From Thermohalobaculum sp039184865 (GTDB lineage: Bacteria > Pseudomonadota > Alphaproteobacteria > Rhodobacterales > Rhodobacteraceae), in NCBI GenBank assembly GCA_039184865.1, contig JBCDAV010000029.1, positions 1 to 64,000 of the forward strand: a DNA stretch of 64,000 bases, in the 5' to 3' direction. Positions 1 through 8,561 of this stretch are shown here, piece after piece. Position 1 is the stretch's first letter. Every line of letters starts with the position of its first letter. Made by a program: the position numbers and the translations under genes. The notes below the pieces were generated by a model. The model did no database searches. It saw only the letters and a program-made list of their open reading frames with translations, and had not been told where the DNA came from.

Positions 1-680
1 GGCTTGCCCGCTTCGAGGCCGAAGCCATTGACGACGTTCAGCACGCCCGGCGGCAGGAGATCGCCGATCAGTTCGGCAAACACCATCACCGTCGCAGGGG
101 TCTGTTCGGCCGGCTTCAGCACGACGCAGTTGCCTGCGGCCAGTGCCGGTGCCAGCTTCCAGACCGCCATCAGGAGCGGGAAGTTCCACGGGATGATCTG
201 GCCGACGACGCCGAGCGGCTCGTGGAAGTGATAGGCGACGGTGTCGTCGTCGATCACGCCCATCGTGCCTTCCTGCGCACGAATGCAGCTCGAGAAGTAG
301 CGGAAGTGGTCGATCGCCAGTGGCAGATCGGCGAGCCGTGCCTCGCGGATCGACTTGCCGTTGTCCCAGGTCTCGCAGATCGCGAACAGTTCAAGATTGT
401 CTTCGAGCACCTGGGCGATCTTCAGCAGGATGTTGGCGCGCTCCGTGACGCTGGTCTTGCCCCAGGCATCAGCCGCGGCGTGTGCCGCATCAAGGGCTGC
501 TTCGATGTCGGAGGCATCCGAGCGTGCGATCTCGCCGATGACACCGCCGGTGATCGGGCTGGTGTTCTCGAAGTACCGGCCTGCCTTTGGCGCCACGAAC
601 TTTCCGCCGATGAAGTTGTCATAGCGCTTAGCGAACGGCGACACGTGAGTGCCGGCATCCATCAGGGTCATGTCGTTCAT
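1..680 (-). CDS. Aldehyde dehydrogenase, acetaldehyde (ExaC/AldB) type, 5' part only
   Basis: NAD(P)-dependent aldehyde oxidation. The 226 codons in the window cover the N-terminal half of an ALDH: YDNFIGGKFVAP near residue 20, ENTSPITGGVIGEIA, WDNGKSIREA near 115, and the cofactor-domain signature PWNFPLLMAVWKLAPALAAGN followed by VLKPAEQTP. The catalytic Cys/Glu half lies beyond the left edge. The ATG at 680 has GGAGGAAA 8-9 bases upstream. Wording such as NNVVNGFG-type segments (here LNVVNGFGLEAGKP) matches the acetaldehyde/chloroacetaldehyde dehydrogenase branch (ExaC, AldB, AcoD) from memory of the family. The gene is divergent from the TRAP operon across about 800 bp. Substrate is inferred; class is firm. 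Confidence 0.9.
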   Translation of the reverse strand, partial: MNDMTLMDAGTHVSPFAKRYDNFIGGKFVAPKAGRYFENTSPITGGVIGEIARSDASDIEAALDAAHAAADAWGKTSVTERANILLKIAQVLEDNLELFAICETWDNGKSIREARLADLPLAIDHFRYFSSCIRAQEGTMGVIDDDTVAYHFHEPLGVVGQIIPWNFPLLMAVWKLAPALAAGNCVVLKPAEQTPATVMVFAELIGDLLPPGVLNVVNGFGLEAGK

Positions 681-1478
681 TCTTGTTTCCTCCGTGTCAC
701 TTCTGGCTTTGCGAGTGCCTTGGATCGTGGCTTCCGTCCTGGACGCACGCAGAGGCGTAGGGCTCTGGGGACCCTTTGCCCGTTCCGATCATTGGAATTC
801 CCGCTGCTGTCAGATCTTCCTCGGCATAGGTCTGATGACCGAGTCCTGAAGACGCAAACGACGTCTGCAGTTGCACGACATCCGGCGATGTCGGGACCTG
901 CCGGGCCCGCAAAAGCTCTGCCAGTTTTGGATTAAGCCCGTCACCGGGCCTTGCAGCGATGCTGTCCAGTCTCAAAAGCCAATCAAGGCCGCCAGCCATA
1001 TGGTCTCTCCATGCGAACGTCGTCGAAAACTGCCGATGCTGCACGAGGCCATGTGGCTAGGCCCGCCGACCATAGGCCAAAGTTGCTTGAGGGCAAGCAA
1101 ATTCCTACCAATTGAATCAGGTACTTTAGTCGTAGTCTCGGCGCGTTTCTTGGCCTTCTGCACGGCCACCCGGCACCGCAAGCGAGTTCAAGCCGAAACG
1201 GGCGCGAACCGGCGGGAGGATCGAGGCTTTGGCACTGGCCTTCAAGTCAGGCAGATAGGCGCCCCCGGAAGCGTCGGCGATTATGACGGGACGCCCTCAA
1301 GCAAGGCACGCGGAGAGTCCGGCAATGCGGCGAACGGCACCGAAGTATCGCCTTTCCCTGCAAACCATGTCCGACCTGCTTGACTAGGCGGGTCAAGTCC
1401 ACACAGCATCGCCAAGAGACCGCTGATGTAAAACATCGTCCGGCGCAGAAGCCGCGGTCCGTGAAGGGGAGGAGACTG
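681..1478. other. Long divergent intergenic region, no convincing gene
   Basis: This 798-bp gap separates the aldehyde dehydrogenase (leftward) from dctQ (rightward). Open frames on both strands here have poor coding character and no recognisable domain, and none has a good ribosome binding site. The segment around 1090-1140 is visibly richer in A/T and is the likeliest promoter area. A small palindrome at 1425-1437 is listed separately. Confidence 0.5.
1425..1437. promoter_or_regulatory. GATGT-aaa-ACATC palindrome, possible GntR-family operator
   Basis: Perfect 5-bp inverted repeat with a 3-base spacer, containing the GT-N3-AC core seen in many FadR-subfamily GntR operators. It lies 41 bases upstream of the dctQ start, a plausible position for repression of the TRAP operon. 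No cognate regulator is encoded beside it, so this is inference. Confidence 0.35.
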
Positions 1479-2057
1479 TTGGGACTCCTGGCGACAAGCC
1501 GGGCCGCCTTGGCGGCTGTGCTCGATCCGATCCTTGCTCTCGGGCGCCTGGTCGCCTGGATTTCGATCGGACTGATGACGATCATCATCCTCGTGCAGGT
1601 CGTCTTCCGGTATCTCCTTGGAAATGCACTGCCCTGGCCCGACGAAGCGGCACGGTTCCTGATGCTTTGGATGACGGCGCTGATCGCGCCCAGCGCCTAT
1701 CGCCAAGGCGGGTTTGTCTCGATTGATCTCGTCAGTTCGATGCTGCCGCGTCGGATTGGCGGCGCGCTCGCCCTGATCCTGTTGCTCCTCGCCTTGATCG
1801 TCCTGCTGACCGGAGTCTCGCTCGGGCTGAAGCACGTCAACTCCGGCTGGCTCTTTGCCTCCTCGACCTTGCGCGTGCCGATGGACCTGATCGGCATGAA
1901 GGCGTTCAAGATCAAGCTGGCTTGGATGTACCTGTCCCTGCTGGTCGGTATTATCCTGCTGGCGGCGGTGAACCTCGAACTGATCCTCAAGGCCGTCACC
2001 CGCCTGATCGAACCCGATGCGCTTCCTGAAGACAAAGAAATCCCGGGTACCAAGTGA
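1479..2057 (+). CDS. dctQ: TRAP transporter small permease, DctQ family
   Basis: Small four-helix membrane subunit of a tripartite ATP-independent periplasmic transporter. The product is about 192 aa with hydrophobic segments near residues 25-47, 55-75, 90-112 and 145-170, and the family-typical EAARFLMLWMTALIAPSAYR stretch. I chose the TTG at 1479 because AAGGGGAGGAG sits just upstream at normal spacing. A GTG at 1461 is the alternative, and longer forms from 1380 would add a charged tail unlike the family. The stop overlaps the dctM start (TGATG), so the two are translationally coupled. Gene order Q-M-P is classic. Confidence 0.9.
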   Translation: MGLLATSRAALAAVLDPILALGRLVAWISIGLMTIIILVQVVFRYLLGNALPWPDEAARFLMLWMTALIAPSAYRQGGFVSIDLVSSMLPRRIGGALALILLLLALIVLLTGVSLGLKHVNSGWLFASSTLRVPMDLIGMKAFKIKLAWMYLSLLVGIILLAAVNLELILKAVTRLIEPDALPEDKEIPGTK

Positions 2058-3346
2058 TGCTGGTCTGGTTCCTGCCCGTCTTTCTGGTGCTGCTGCTGAT
2101 CGGTCTGCCCGTGTTCTTCGCGCTTCTGTTCGCGCCGGGAGCACTGCTGTGGCTGAACGGGCAGGAGCGCGATCTCGCCTTGCTTTACCGAAATGTCTAC
2201 AACGGGATGGACAGCTTTCCCCTGATGGCGATCCCGTTCTTCATGCTCGCGGGCGAGTTGATGAACCGCGGCGGCATCACCATGCGCCTCGTCAGCTTCA
2301 GCCAGGCGCTGATGGGCCACCTGCGCGGCGGGCTTGCGCATGTGAACGTGCTTTCGTCCATGCTGTTTGCGGGTCTTTCCGGATCGGCCGTGGCCGACAC
2401 GTCGGCGCTCGGCTCGATGCTGATCCCGGCCATGGAAAAGAACGGCTACTCACGGCGCTTCGCCGCGGCGATCACCGCCGCCTCATCCGTCATCGGGCCG
2501 ATCATCCCGCCCTCCGGCATCATGATCATCTACGCCTACGTGATGGGCGAAAGCGTCGCCGCGCTGTTTCTGGCGGGGATCGTCCCCGGCATCATGGTCG
2601 GCATCGGCCTGATGCTCGTCACCGCATGGATGGCCGGGCGGCAGGATTTCCCGCCGGCGACCGAAAAAGCCACCTGGGGCGAGACGGGGCAGGCGACGCT
2701 GAAAGCCTTCTTCCCGTTGATGACGCCCGTGATCATCCTCGGCGGAATACTCGGCGGCGCCTTCACGCCGACCGAGGCCTCGGCGGTTGCGGCCGCCTAC
2801 GCGCTGATGGTCAGCCTGTTCATCCTGAAGTCGATGACCCTGCGGGACCTGCCCGGCGTCCTCACCCGCGCGGCGATGACGTCTGCCGTGGTGCTGTTGC
2901 TTGTCGGCTCGGCCATGGCTTTCAAGACCGTCGTAAGCTTGTCCCACGCACCCGAGGCGCTCGCCGCCTTCATTCTCACCCTTTCCGAGAACCCTTTGAT
3001 CCTGCTGTTCCTGATCAACATCCTGCTCTTCATCGTCGGCATGTTCCTCGACGCGGGCCCGGCAATCATCATCCTGGGACCGATCCTCGCGCCGATCTTC
3101 GTCGGACTGGACATCCACCCTGTCCACTTCGCGATCATCATGAGCGTGAACCTCACGGTGGGCCTCGCGACGCCGCCGATGGGCCTCGTGCTGTTCGTGG
3201 CCTCTGCGGTCTCCGGCGAGAAGGTCGAGACGATCGCGCGGGCGATCCTGCCCTTCCTGGCGGTCGAGATCGCGGTGATCTTCCTGATTACCTTTGTCCC
3301 GGAAGTCTCTTTGACGGTTCCCAGACTGTTCGGATTCATCCAATAG
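2057..3346 (+). CDS. dctM: TRAP transporter large permease, DctM family
   Basis: Large membrane subunit that moves substrate with sodium symport, about 429 aa, the usual length for the family, hydrophobic throughout with about 12 membrane segments. Signature stretches include FAGLSGSAVADTSALGSMLI and GPIIPPSGIMIIYAY in the N-terminal half and GLATPPMGLVLF near the C-terminus. ATG at 2057 is preferred over the in-frame GTG at 2054, and it overlaps the dctQ stop. It is followed 33 bases later by dctP. The substrate is not evident from this subunit. Confidence 0.95.
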   Translation: MLVWFLPVFLVLLLIGLPVFFALLFAPGALLWLNGQERDLALLYRNVYNGMDSFPLMAIPFFMLAGELMNRGGITMRLVSFSQALMGHLRGGLAHVNVLSSMLFAGLSGSAVADTSALGSMLIPAMEKNGYSRRFAAAITAASSVIGPIIPPSGIMIIYAYVMGESVAALFLAGIVPGIMVGIGLMLVTAWMAGRQDFPPATEKATWGETGQATLKAFFPLMTPVIILGGILGGAFTPTEASAVAAAYALMVSLFILKSMTLRDLPGVLTRAAMTSAVVLLLVGSAMAFKTVVSLSHAPEALAAFILTLSENPLILLFLINILLFIVGMFLDAGPAIIILGPILAPIFVGLDIHPVHFAIIMSVNLTVGLATPPMGLVLFVASAVSGEKVETIARAILPFLAVEIAVIFLITFVPEVSLTVPRLFGFIQ

Positions 3347-3379
3347 TTGACGAAAGAAAACACACGAAGGGAGATCCAC

Positions 3380-4444
3380 ATGAAACTGACCCGGCTTCTC
3401 AAATCGCTGACGATCGCCGCGATGGTCGCGGGATCGGCGATCACCGCCGTGCAGGCCGCGGATTTCACGATCCGTGCGACTGCGAACTCGAACGAGAACG
3501 ACGAGGACTATGACGGTCTCATCGTCTTCAAGAACTACGTCGAGAACGCCTCGAACGGGAAGATCGCGGTGGAGCTCTTCATCGGCACGCAGCTATGCTC
3601 GAAAGGCGCGGAGTGCCTGCAGGGCATCGCCGACGGCTCGATCGATGTCTACATCTCGACCTCCGGCGGAGCTGCCGGGATCTTCCCCTACGTTCAGGTG
3701 CTCGATCTGCCCTACCTGATGCGCGACGACCGGATCGCCGAGGAAGTCCTTCAGGGCGATTTCACGCGCACGATGCGCGAGATGGCGCTGGAAAGCTCCG
3801 GCGGAATGATCCGCCTGATGACCATCGGCAACACTGGTGGATGGCGCAACTTCGCGAACACCAAGAGGCGCGTTGCCTCGCCGGGCGACATGGAGGGCCT
3901 CAAGATCCGCACTGTGGTCGCCGATCTGCCGCAGGAACTGGTCAAGGCTCTGGGTGCATCGCCGACGCCGATCCCGTGGCCCGAGCTCTTCACCAGCTTC
4001 CAGACCGGCGTGGTCGAAGGCTCGAAGAACGGCATCACCGACATCATGGGCATGAAGTTCCCGGATGCCGGGCTGAAATACGTCACGCTGGACGGCCACG
4101 CCTACATGGGCGCGCTCTGGTGGATGAACAATGACAAGTTCCTCTCGATGCCGGAAGATCTGCGCCGGGTTGTCGTTGATGGTTTCGCGGCACTTCAGCA
4201 GGCGACCTTCGCCTCGCCCAAGCGCAAGTCGATCCAGGCCTACTCCGACTTCGTCGCCGAGGGCGGAGATCTTTACGTCCCGACCCCCGAGGAGAAGGCA
4301 GCCTTCAAGCAGGCAGCTGCACCGGTCTATGACTGGTTCAAATCCAATGTCGATGGCGGCGACAAGATCTTCGAAGCCCTGACCGGAGCCGTCGCCGAGG
4401 CTGAAGCCAAGATCGACGAAGGTGCCGCGAAGGACCTGAACTGA
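3380..4444 (+). CDS. dctP: TRAP transporter substrate-binding protein, DctP family
   Basis: Periplasmic solute-binding protein of the same TRAP system, 354 aa. A signal peptide is plain (MKLTRLLKSLTIAAMVAG, cleavage likely after VQA-A). The mature protein has the family pattern: an early GKIAVELF strand, the QGIADGSIDVYIST segment, and GLKIRTV with a downstream PIPWPELFTSFQTGVVEG, which contains the region that usually carries the arginine binding the substrate carboxylate. ATG at 3380 follows GAAGGGAGAT. A stem-loop just after the stop ends the operon. The ligand is probably an organic acid, as for most DctP proteins, but the sequence does not fix it. Confidence 0.93.
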   Translation: MKLTRLLKSLTIAAMVAGSAITAVQAADFTIRATANSNENDEDYDGLIVFKNYVENASNGKIAVELFIGTQLCSKGAECLQGIADGSIDVYISTSGGAAGIFPYVQVLDLPYLMRDDRIAEEVLQGDFTRTMREMALESSGGMIRLMTIGNTGGWRNFANTKRRVASPGDMEGLKIRTVVADLPQELVKALGASPTPIPWPELFTSFQTGVVEGSKNGITDIMGMKFPDAGLKYVTLDGHAYMGALWWMNNDKFLSMPEDLRRVVVDGFAALQQATFASPKRKSIQAYSDFVAEGGDLYVPTPEEKAAFKQAAAPVYDWFKSNVDGGDKIFEALTGAVAEAEAKIDEGAAKDLN

Positions 4445-4453
4445 TCATACAGA

Positions 4454-4478
4454 CGGGCCGTCCGAAACGGGCGGCCCG
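4454..4478. terminator. Stem-loop between convergent dctP and Sel1 gene
   Basis: Arms CGGGCCG and CGGCCCG pair perfectly and continue inward for about three pairs around a GAAAC loop. The hairpin lies between two convergent stops (4444 and 4479) and could serve both strands. There is no long T run on the plus side, so its use as an intrinsic terminator is likely but not certain. Confidence 0.6.
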
Positions 4479-4949
4479 CTACCGAAACGGATACAGCCAG
4501 ACCTTGTAATCGTCGATCAACCGATGCGCCTGCTCGATCTGTTCCGCCGTCATCTTCTTGACGACCTCTTCCTGGCTGATCGCCGCGTCGGGGTCGCCGC
4601 CGATCGCACTGAGCACGTACCAGGCATAGGCCCGGACGAGGTCCGGCGCCGTCATGCCCCGGCCGACCTCGTAGTACCAGCCGACGCCGGATTGTGCGCC
4701 CGGATGCCCTTTCATGGCCGACCGCAGATACCAGTCGAATGCGCGGATATCGTCGCGCGGCACGCCAAGGCCCATCGCGTACATCACGCCGATCAGTTCC
4801 TCGGCATCGGCATTGCCCGAGCGTGCGGCCGGTTTCAGCTCCTCCAGCGCCTCCGCGTAGCGTTTTTCATCGATCAGCAGCCGCGCGGTCTCGATATCCG
4901 CGAGCGCCGGTCCCGCCACCAGCATCAGAACGATTGCAAGCCGTTTCAT
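4479..4949 (-). CDS. Secreted Sel1-repeat (TPR-like) protein
   Basis: 156-aa protein with a clean signal peptide (MKRLAIVLMLVAGPALA, then DIE) and Sel1-like helical repeats: AEELIGVMYAMGLGVPRDD with FDWYLRSAMKGHPGAQ and GVGWYYEVGRGM with AYAWYVLSAIGGDPDA. Sel1 repeats mediate protein contacts in the periplasm; no enzymatic motif is present. The ATG at 4949 overlaps head-on with the region where the divergent cytochrome gene must begin, so the two genes have essentially no shared promoter space. Partner unknown. Confidence 0.85.
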   Translation of the reverse strand: MKRLAIVLMLVAGPALADIETARLLIDEKRYAEALEELKPAARSGNADAEELIGVMYAMGLGVPRDDIRAFDWYLRSAMKGHPGAQSGVGWYYEVGRGMTAPDLVRAYAWYVLSAIGGDPDAAISQEEVVKKMTAEQIEQAHRLIDDYKVWLYPFR

Positions 4950-6281
4950 GCGCTCCTCCGCTGTTGCTCCGTTGCGCTCGCGCTTCTCGCGGGCGTTTCC
5001 ACCAGCCTCGCCGACGTGCCCCACGCGATCGAAAACTTGCAGGTATCGGAGGACGATTTCCACCCGGTTGAGGATGCGAAGTCCAGGCTCGGTCGACTGC
5101 TGTTCTACGATCCGATCCTCTCGGGCAACCGGAACATCTCCTGCGGTACCTGCCATCACCATGATCTGTTCTCCGGCGACGGGCTGAGCCTCGGCGTCGG
5201 CGAAGGCGGCAACGGTCTCGGACCAAAGCGGCAGCCAGGCGTCGGGGACACACGCATCGTCAAGCGGGTGCCGCGCAACGCGCCAGCGCTCTTCAACCTC
5301 GGTGCCCGCGAGGTGCGCGTGCTGTTCCATGACGGGCGGCTGGAGCCCTCCGAGCTCTATCCCAGCGGCTTCAATTCTCCGGCATGGCGCTGGATGCCGC
5401 CGGGGCTCGAGTCGATCGTCGCCGCGCAAGCGCTGCTGCCAATGATCTCTGCGGTCGAGATGGCCGGAAACAAGGGCGAGAATGATGTCGCAGGAGCGAT
5501 CAACGATCGCGTCGATCACGCCTGGAAGATCATCGCGAAGCGGGTCCGCACCAACGATGAATACGCCGGGATGATCGTGGATGCCTTTGCGGACATCGAC
5601 CGGCGCGACCAGATCGCCATCACTCACGTTGCCAACGCGCTCGGGGCGTTCGTCATGTCCGAATGGCGAAGCTTTGACAGCCCGTGGGACCGGCATCTGG
5701 CCGGTGCACCGCTGCCGCCGATGGCCGAACGTGGCAAGCGGTTGTTCTTCGGCAAGGCGCGCTGCGCGACCTGTCATTCCGGGAAGTTCTTCACCGATCA
5801 GCAGTTCTACGCGCTGGCGCTGCCGCATTTCGGGCCGGGACGGACGCGTGCCTACGACCCGATTGCCCGTGATCTCGGCCGGATGGCCGAGACCGACCGG
5901 ATCGAGGATGCCTATCGGTTTCGCACGCCGGACCTGCGAAATGTCGCGCTGACCGCGCCCTATGGGCACAACGGTGCTTATCCCACGCTCGAAGGCATGA
6001 TCCGCCACCACCTTGCCCCGTCCGAGGCGCTCGCGCGCTGGAAGCCGGAAAGCGCGCAGATGCCCTCCGCCGATTGGCTGTCGATCCCGGACTTCATCGC
6101 CTTTGAGGACCGGCGGGAACGCGCCCGGCTTGCCGCAAAGATCGACATCCAGCCGATTGATCTGTCTGATACGGAAGTCGCGGATCTCGTCGCCTTTCTG
6201 CATGCGCTCACGGGCGGCGAAAGCGTCAAGGGCAGGCTGGGCCGGCCGGACCGCGTGCCTTCCGGCCTTCCCGTGGACTGA
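4950..6281 (+). CDS. Di-haem cytochrome c peroxidase / MauG-family protein (start unresolved)
   Basis: Periplasmic di-haem protein with two CXXCH sites: CGTCHHH in the N-terminal half and CATCHSG at about two-thirds. Family wording includes LGRLLFYDPILSGNRNISC, FSGDGLSLGVG, RGKRLFFGKARC, FRTPDLRNVALTAPYGHNGAYP and a C-terminal VADLVAFLHALTGG. Such proteins reduce peroxide or perform MauG-like oxidations. Codons from about 4941 encode a signal-peptide-like stretch (VALALLAGVSTSLADVPH), but no ATG, GTG or TTG lies in this frame between there and GTG 5016. An ATG at 4948 is in another frame. Either a single-base indel, an unusual start or initiation at 5016 is required. The coordinate given marks the beginning of the leader-like sequence. 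Confidence 0.75.
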   Translation, partial: ALLRCCSVALALLAGVSTSLADVPHAIENLQVSEDDFHPVEDAKSRLGRLLFYDPILSGNRNISCGTCHHHDLFSGDGLSLGVGEGGNGLGPKRQPGVGDTRIVKRVPRNAPALFNLGAREVRVLFHDGRLEPSELYPSGFNSPAWRWMPPGLESIVAAQALLPMISAVEMAGNKGENDVAGAINDRVDHAWKIIAKRVRTNDEYAGMIVDAFADIDRRDQIAITHVANALGAFVMSEWRSFDSPWDRHLAGAPLPPMAERGKRLFFGKARCATCHSGKFFTDQQFYALALPHFGPGRTRAYDPIARDLGRMAETDRIEDAYRFRTPDLRNVALTAPYGHNGAYPTLEGMIRHHLAPSEALARWKPESAQMPSADWLSIPDFIAFEDRRERARLAAKIDIQPIDLSDTEVADLVAFLHALTGGESVKGRLGRPDRVPSGLPVD

Positions 6282-6421
6282 CCGGTGGGTAGTCTTCTGT
6301 TCTGCGCTGCTGCAAATTCGGACTGCGCTCGCCGTGCAGGCATCTTTCTCAGTCAGGCAGACGGGCAACACCTGAAACATCCGCGCAGCGTCTGCTTGCG
6401 CGGTACGATGGCGATCATCCG

Positions 6422-7510
6422 ATGACGCTGCGCTACGGTCTGATCGGCGCCGGGATGATGGGGCAGGAGCACATTCGCAACATCGCACTCCTGGAGGACG
6501 CGGCTGTCACGGCTGTTGCCGATCCGGACACAGGAATGCGCGAGGCGTCACGCGCGCTCGCGGGCCCGGACTGCAACGCCTTCGCCGATCATCGAGAGAT
6601 GATCGACACCGGCGACGTCGACGCTCTGATCATCGCGGCGCCAAATCACACCCATCACGGGATCATGCTCGACGTGCTGCCCACCGGACTGCCCGTGCTC
6701 TGTGAGAAACCGCTGGGCATCTCGGCCGCCGAATGCCGCGAGATTGAGGCCGCCGCAACGGCGTCCGGCTCCGAAGTCTGGGTCGCCATGGAGTACCGGT
6801 ACATGCCCCCGGTCGAACGGCTCCTGACCGAGATACGCGTCGGGACCGCCGGCACGCCCCGGATGCTCTCGATCCGCGAACACCGGTTTCCCTTTCTGCC
6901 CAAGGTTGGCGACTGGAACCGGTTCAATGACAACACCGGCGGCACGCTGGTCGAGAAATGCTGCCATTTCTTCGACCTGATGCGGTTGATCCTGCGATCC
7001 GATCCGGTGCGGGTCTACGCCTCGGGCGGAATGGATGTGAACTTTCTCGACGAAAGCTATGGCGGTCGCCAGCCGGACATCCTCGACAACGCGTTCGTGA
7101 TCGTCGACTTCGCCTCCGGCGCGCGCGCGATGCTCGATCTCTGCATGTTCGCCGAGGGGTCTTACTGGCAGGAAGTGATCAGCGTGACCGGCGATAATGC
7201 GCGCATCGATGCCAGTGTGCCCGGCCCGGCGCGGTTTTCGGCGGACGGTCGCGAGCGACCTGCTGAGATTGCGATCTCGCGCCGCGCAACCAAATCCGAG
7301 GAGCGCGAGATCGTCGAGGTCGACGAGGCGATCCTGCGCGCCGGAGATCACCACGGCTCGACTTTCTTTCAGCATCAGCGGTTTCAGAAAATGATCCTTC
7401 AGGGCGGCGCGCCGGAGGTCACTCTGGCCGACGGGCGCTGGTCGGTCGAGATCGGCGCAGCGGCAGAGGAAAGCGCGCGCACCGGACGCGCAGTTGAGTT
7501 CGAAAGCTGA
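6422..7510 (+). CDS. Gfo/Idh/MocA family oxidoreductase
   Basis: 362-aa NAD(P)-dependent sugar or polyol dehydrogenase-like enzyme. The N-terminus has the Rossmann motif GLIGAGMMGQEHI, then VADPD, a conserved CEKPLGIS segment with the catalytic-type lysine (EKP), and the C-terminal GFO_IDH_MocA_C domain with GGTLVEKCCHFFDLMR supplying the histidine. The ATG at 6422 starts immediately before the fold. It is a single gene convergent with coxF. Cyclitols or hexonates are typical substrates for the family; the specific one cannot be read from sequence. Confidence 0.88.
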   Translation: MTLRYGLIGAGMMGQEHIRNIALLEDAAVTAVADPDTGMREASRALAGPDCNAFADHREMIDTGDVDALIIAAPNHTHHGIMLDVLPTGLPVLCEKPLGISAAECREIEAAATASGSEVWVAMEYRYMPPVERLLTEIRVGTAGTPRMLSIREHRFPFLPKVGDWNRFNDNTGGTLVEKCCHFFDLMRLILRSDPVRVYASGGMDVNFLDESYGGRQPDILDNAFVIVDFASGARAMLDLCMFAEGSYWQEVISVTGDNARIDASVPGPARFSADGRERPAEIAISRRATKSEEREIVEVDEAILRAGDHHGSTFFQHQRFQKMILQGGAPEVTLADGRWSVEIGAAAEESARTGRAVEFES

Positions 7511-7632
7511 AACCCACCGGTGCCACCCGATGGCGCGTCGATCCCTGACTCCCAACTCGGGCAACTTGCGGCCAACCCTTCGATTGATGTGGCTTCGCGT
7601 TGTGCCGTCGTTCGCCGACGCACGCGGATCGT

Positions 7633-8442
7633 TCAGACGGCCTGCACCTCGGCAACCTGAAGATCGTCCGAAGCCTCCCCTCCGGTGGAGTATCGCCCGT
7701 GGCGGCGCCACGCGACAAGCTGCGCGAGCACTGAAATCGCGATCTCGTGCGGATCGATCGCGCCAAGATCGAGCCCGGCAGGCGAGACCAGATCTTCAAG
7801 CCGCGCCGGGTCTATGCCTTCCTCGGCCAGCCGGGCCTTCAGGAAATCGGCCTTGCGGTGGCTGGCGACCATCGCCACGAACGGCGCAGGACCCGTCATC
7901 GCCTCGCGCAGTGCCGCCAGATCGCCTGCGCCCTGCGAGGCGATGATTACCGCGTGCGGGTCTTCCGCCGAACCCTCGGCGGTGTCGAAGCCCATCAGAT
8001 CCGCGTGTGCCCGTATCGCCTTCGCGATCGGCGTCTCGCCCAGCACGCTGACCCGCAGCGCCAGGAGATACGGCTCGAGAAACACGTCCACCGTGCCGCC
8101 CGACGGGCATCCGCTGGTGTGGACCTCGACGCCTGCGGCTCCCGAACCGGCGGCATCTTTTGGCCGCACGCTGATCATCCGGGCGACACCTGACGCCAGG
8201 GCCTCCGATGCCGCGCGCTTGACCGCGCTCCGCACGCATCCTCCACCGAGGTGACCGTTGATCTCCCCGTCAGCGGTCACGACAGCCTTGGCGCCCGCCT
8301 TGGCCGATGTCAGGTCCGCGGTGCGCACCACCGTCGCAAGACAGAAGGTCCGGGCATCGGCCCGCAAGGCCTGAATGAATTCGAAGATATCCGCATCGGT
8401 CGTCATGCGGGCACCGGCCACGAGCTTTTCATGCTTCGACAT
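7633..8442 (-). CDS. coxF: CoxF, XdhC/CoxI-family molybdenum enzyme maturation factor
   Basis: 269-aa XdhC-family protein, last gene of the cox operon. Visible motifs are ATVVRTADLTSAKAGAKAVV, the signature GHLGGGCVRSAV, HTSGCPSGGTVDVFLEPYL, and a C-terminal Rossmann-like VIIASQGAGDLAALREAM. XdhC proteins bind and finish the molybdenum cofactor for insertion into xanthine dehydrogenase-type enzymes; here the client is CoxL. I chose ATG 8442 because GGGAG lies upstream at correct spacing; ATG 8406 lacks one. It follows coxE after about 120 bp. Confidence 0.88.
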   Translation of the reverse strand: MSKHEKLVAGARMTTDADIFEFIQALRADARTFCLATVVRTADLTSAKAGAKAVVTADGEINGHLGGGCVRSAVKRAASEALASGVARMISVRPKDAAGSGAAGVEVHTSGCPSGGTVDVFLEPYLLALRVSVLGETPIAKAIRAHADLMGFDTAEGSAEDPHAVIIASQGAGDLAALREAMTGPAPFVAMVASHRKADFLKARLAEEGIDPARLEDLVSPAGLDLGAIDPHEIAISVLAQLVAWRRHGRYSTGGEASDDLQVAEVQAV

Positions 8443-8561
8443 TCGCTGCGAGCTCCCTGCGCTTCCGGCACGAAAGCGGTGCTTTGCCGTCACTGCGGCC
8501 GTAACGATGCGAGCGCTCGTGTGTCCGGTGGATGTCGGCGCGGAAATCCATGGCTTCCCCC

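Noticed and set aside
697..1044. 115-aa minus-strand frame upstream of the aldehyde dehydrogenase
   Set aside because: No ribosome binding site, no recognisable motif, and unusual composition; likely noncoding promoter DNA.
1230..1245. TGGCAC resembling a sigma-54 -24 box before dctQ
   Set aside because: The matching GC of the -12 box is missing (TTCA instead of TTGC) and the distance to the gene is long.
4524..4949. Long N-terminal extension of the MauG-like frame back to 4524
   Set aside because: This part is the antisense of the Sel1 gene and would bury the evident signal peptide in the middle of the protein.
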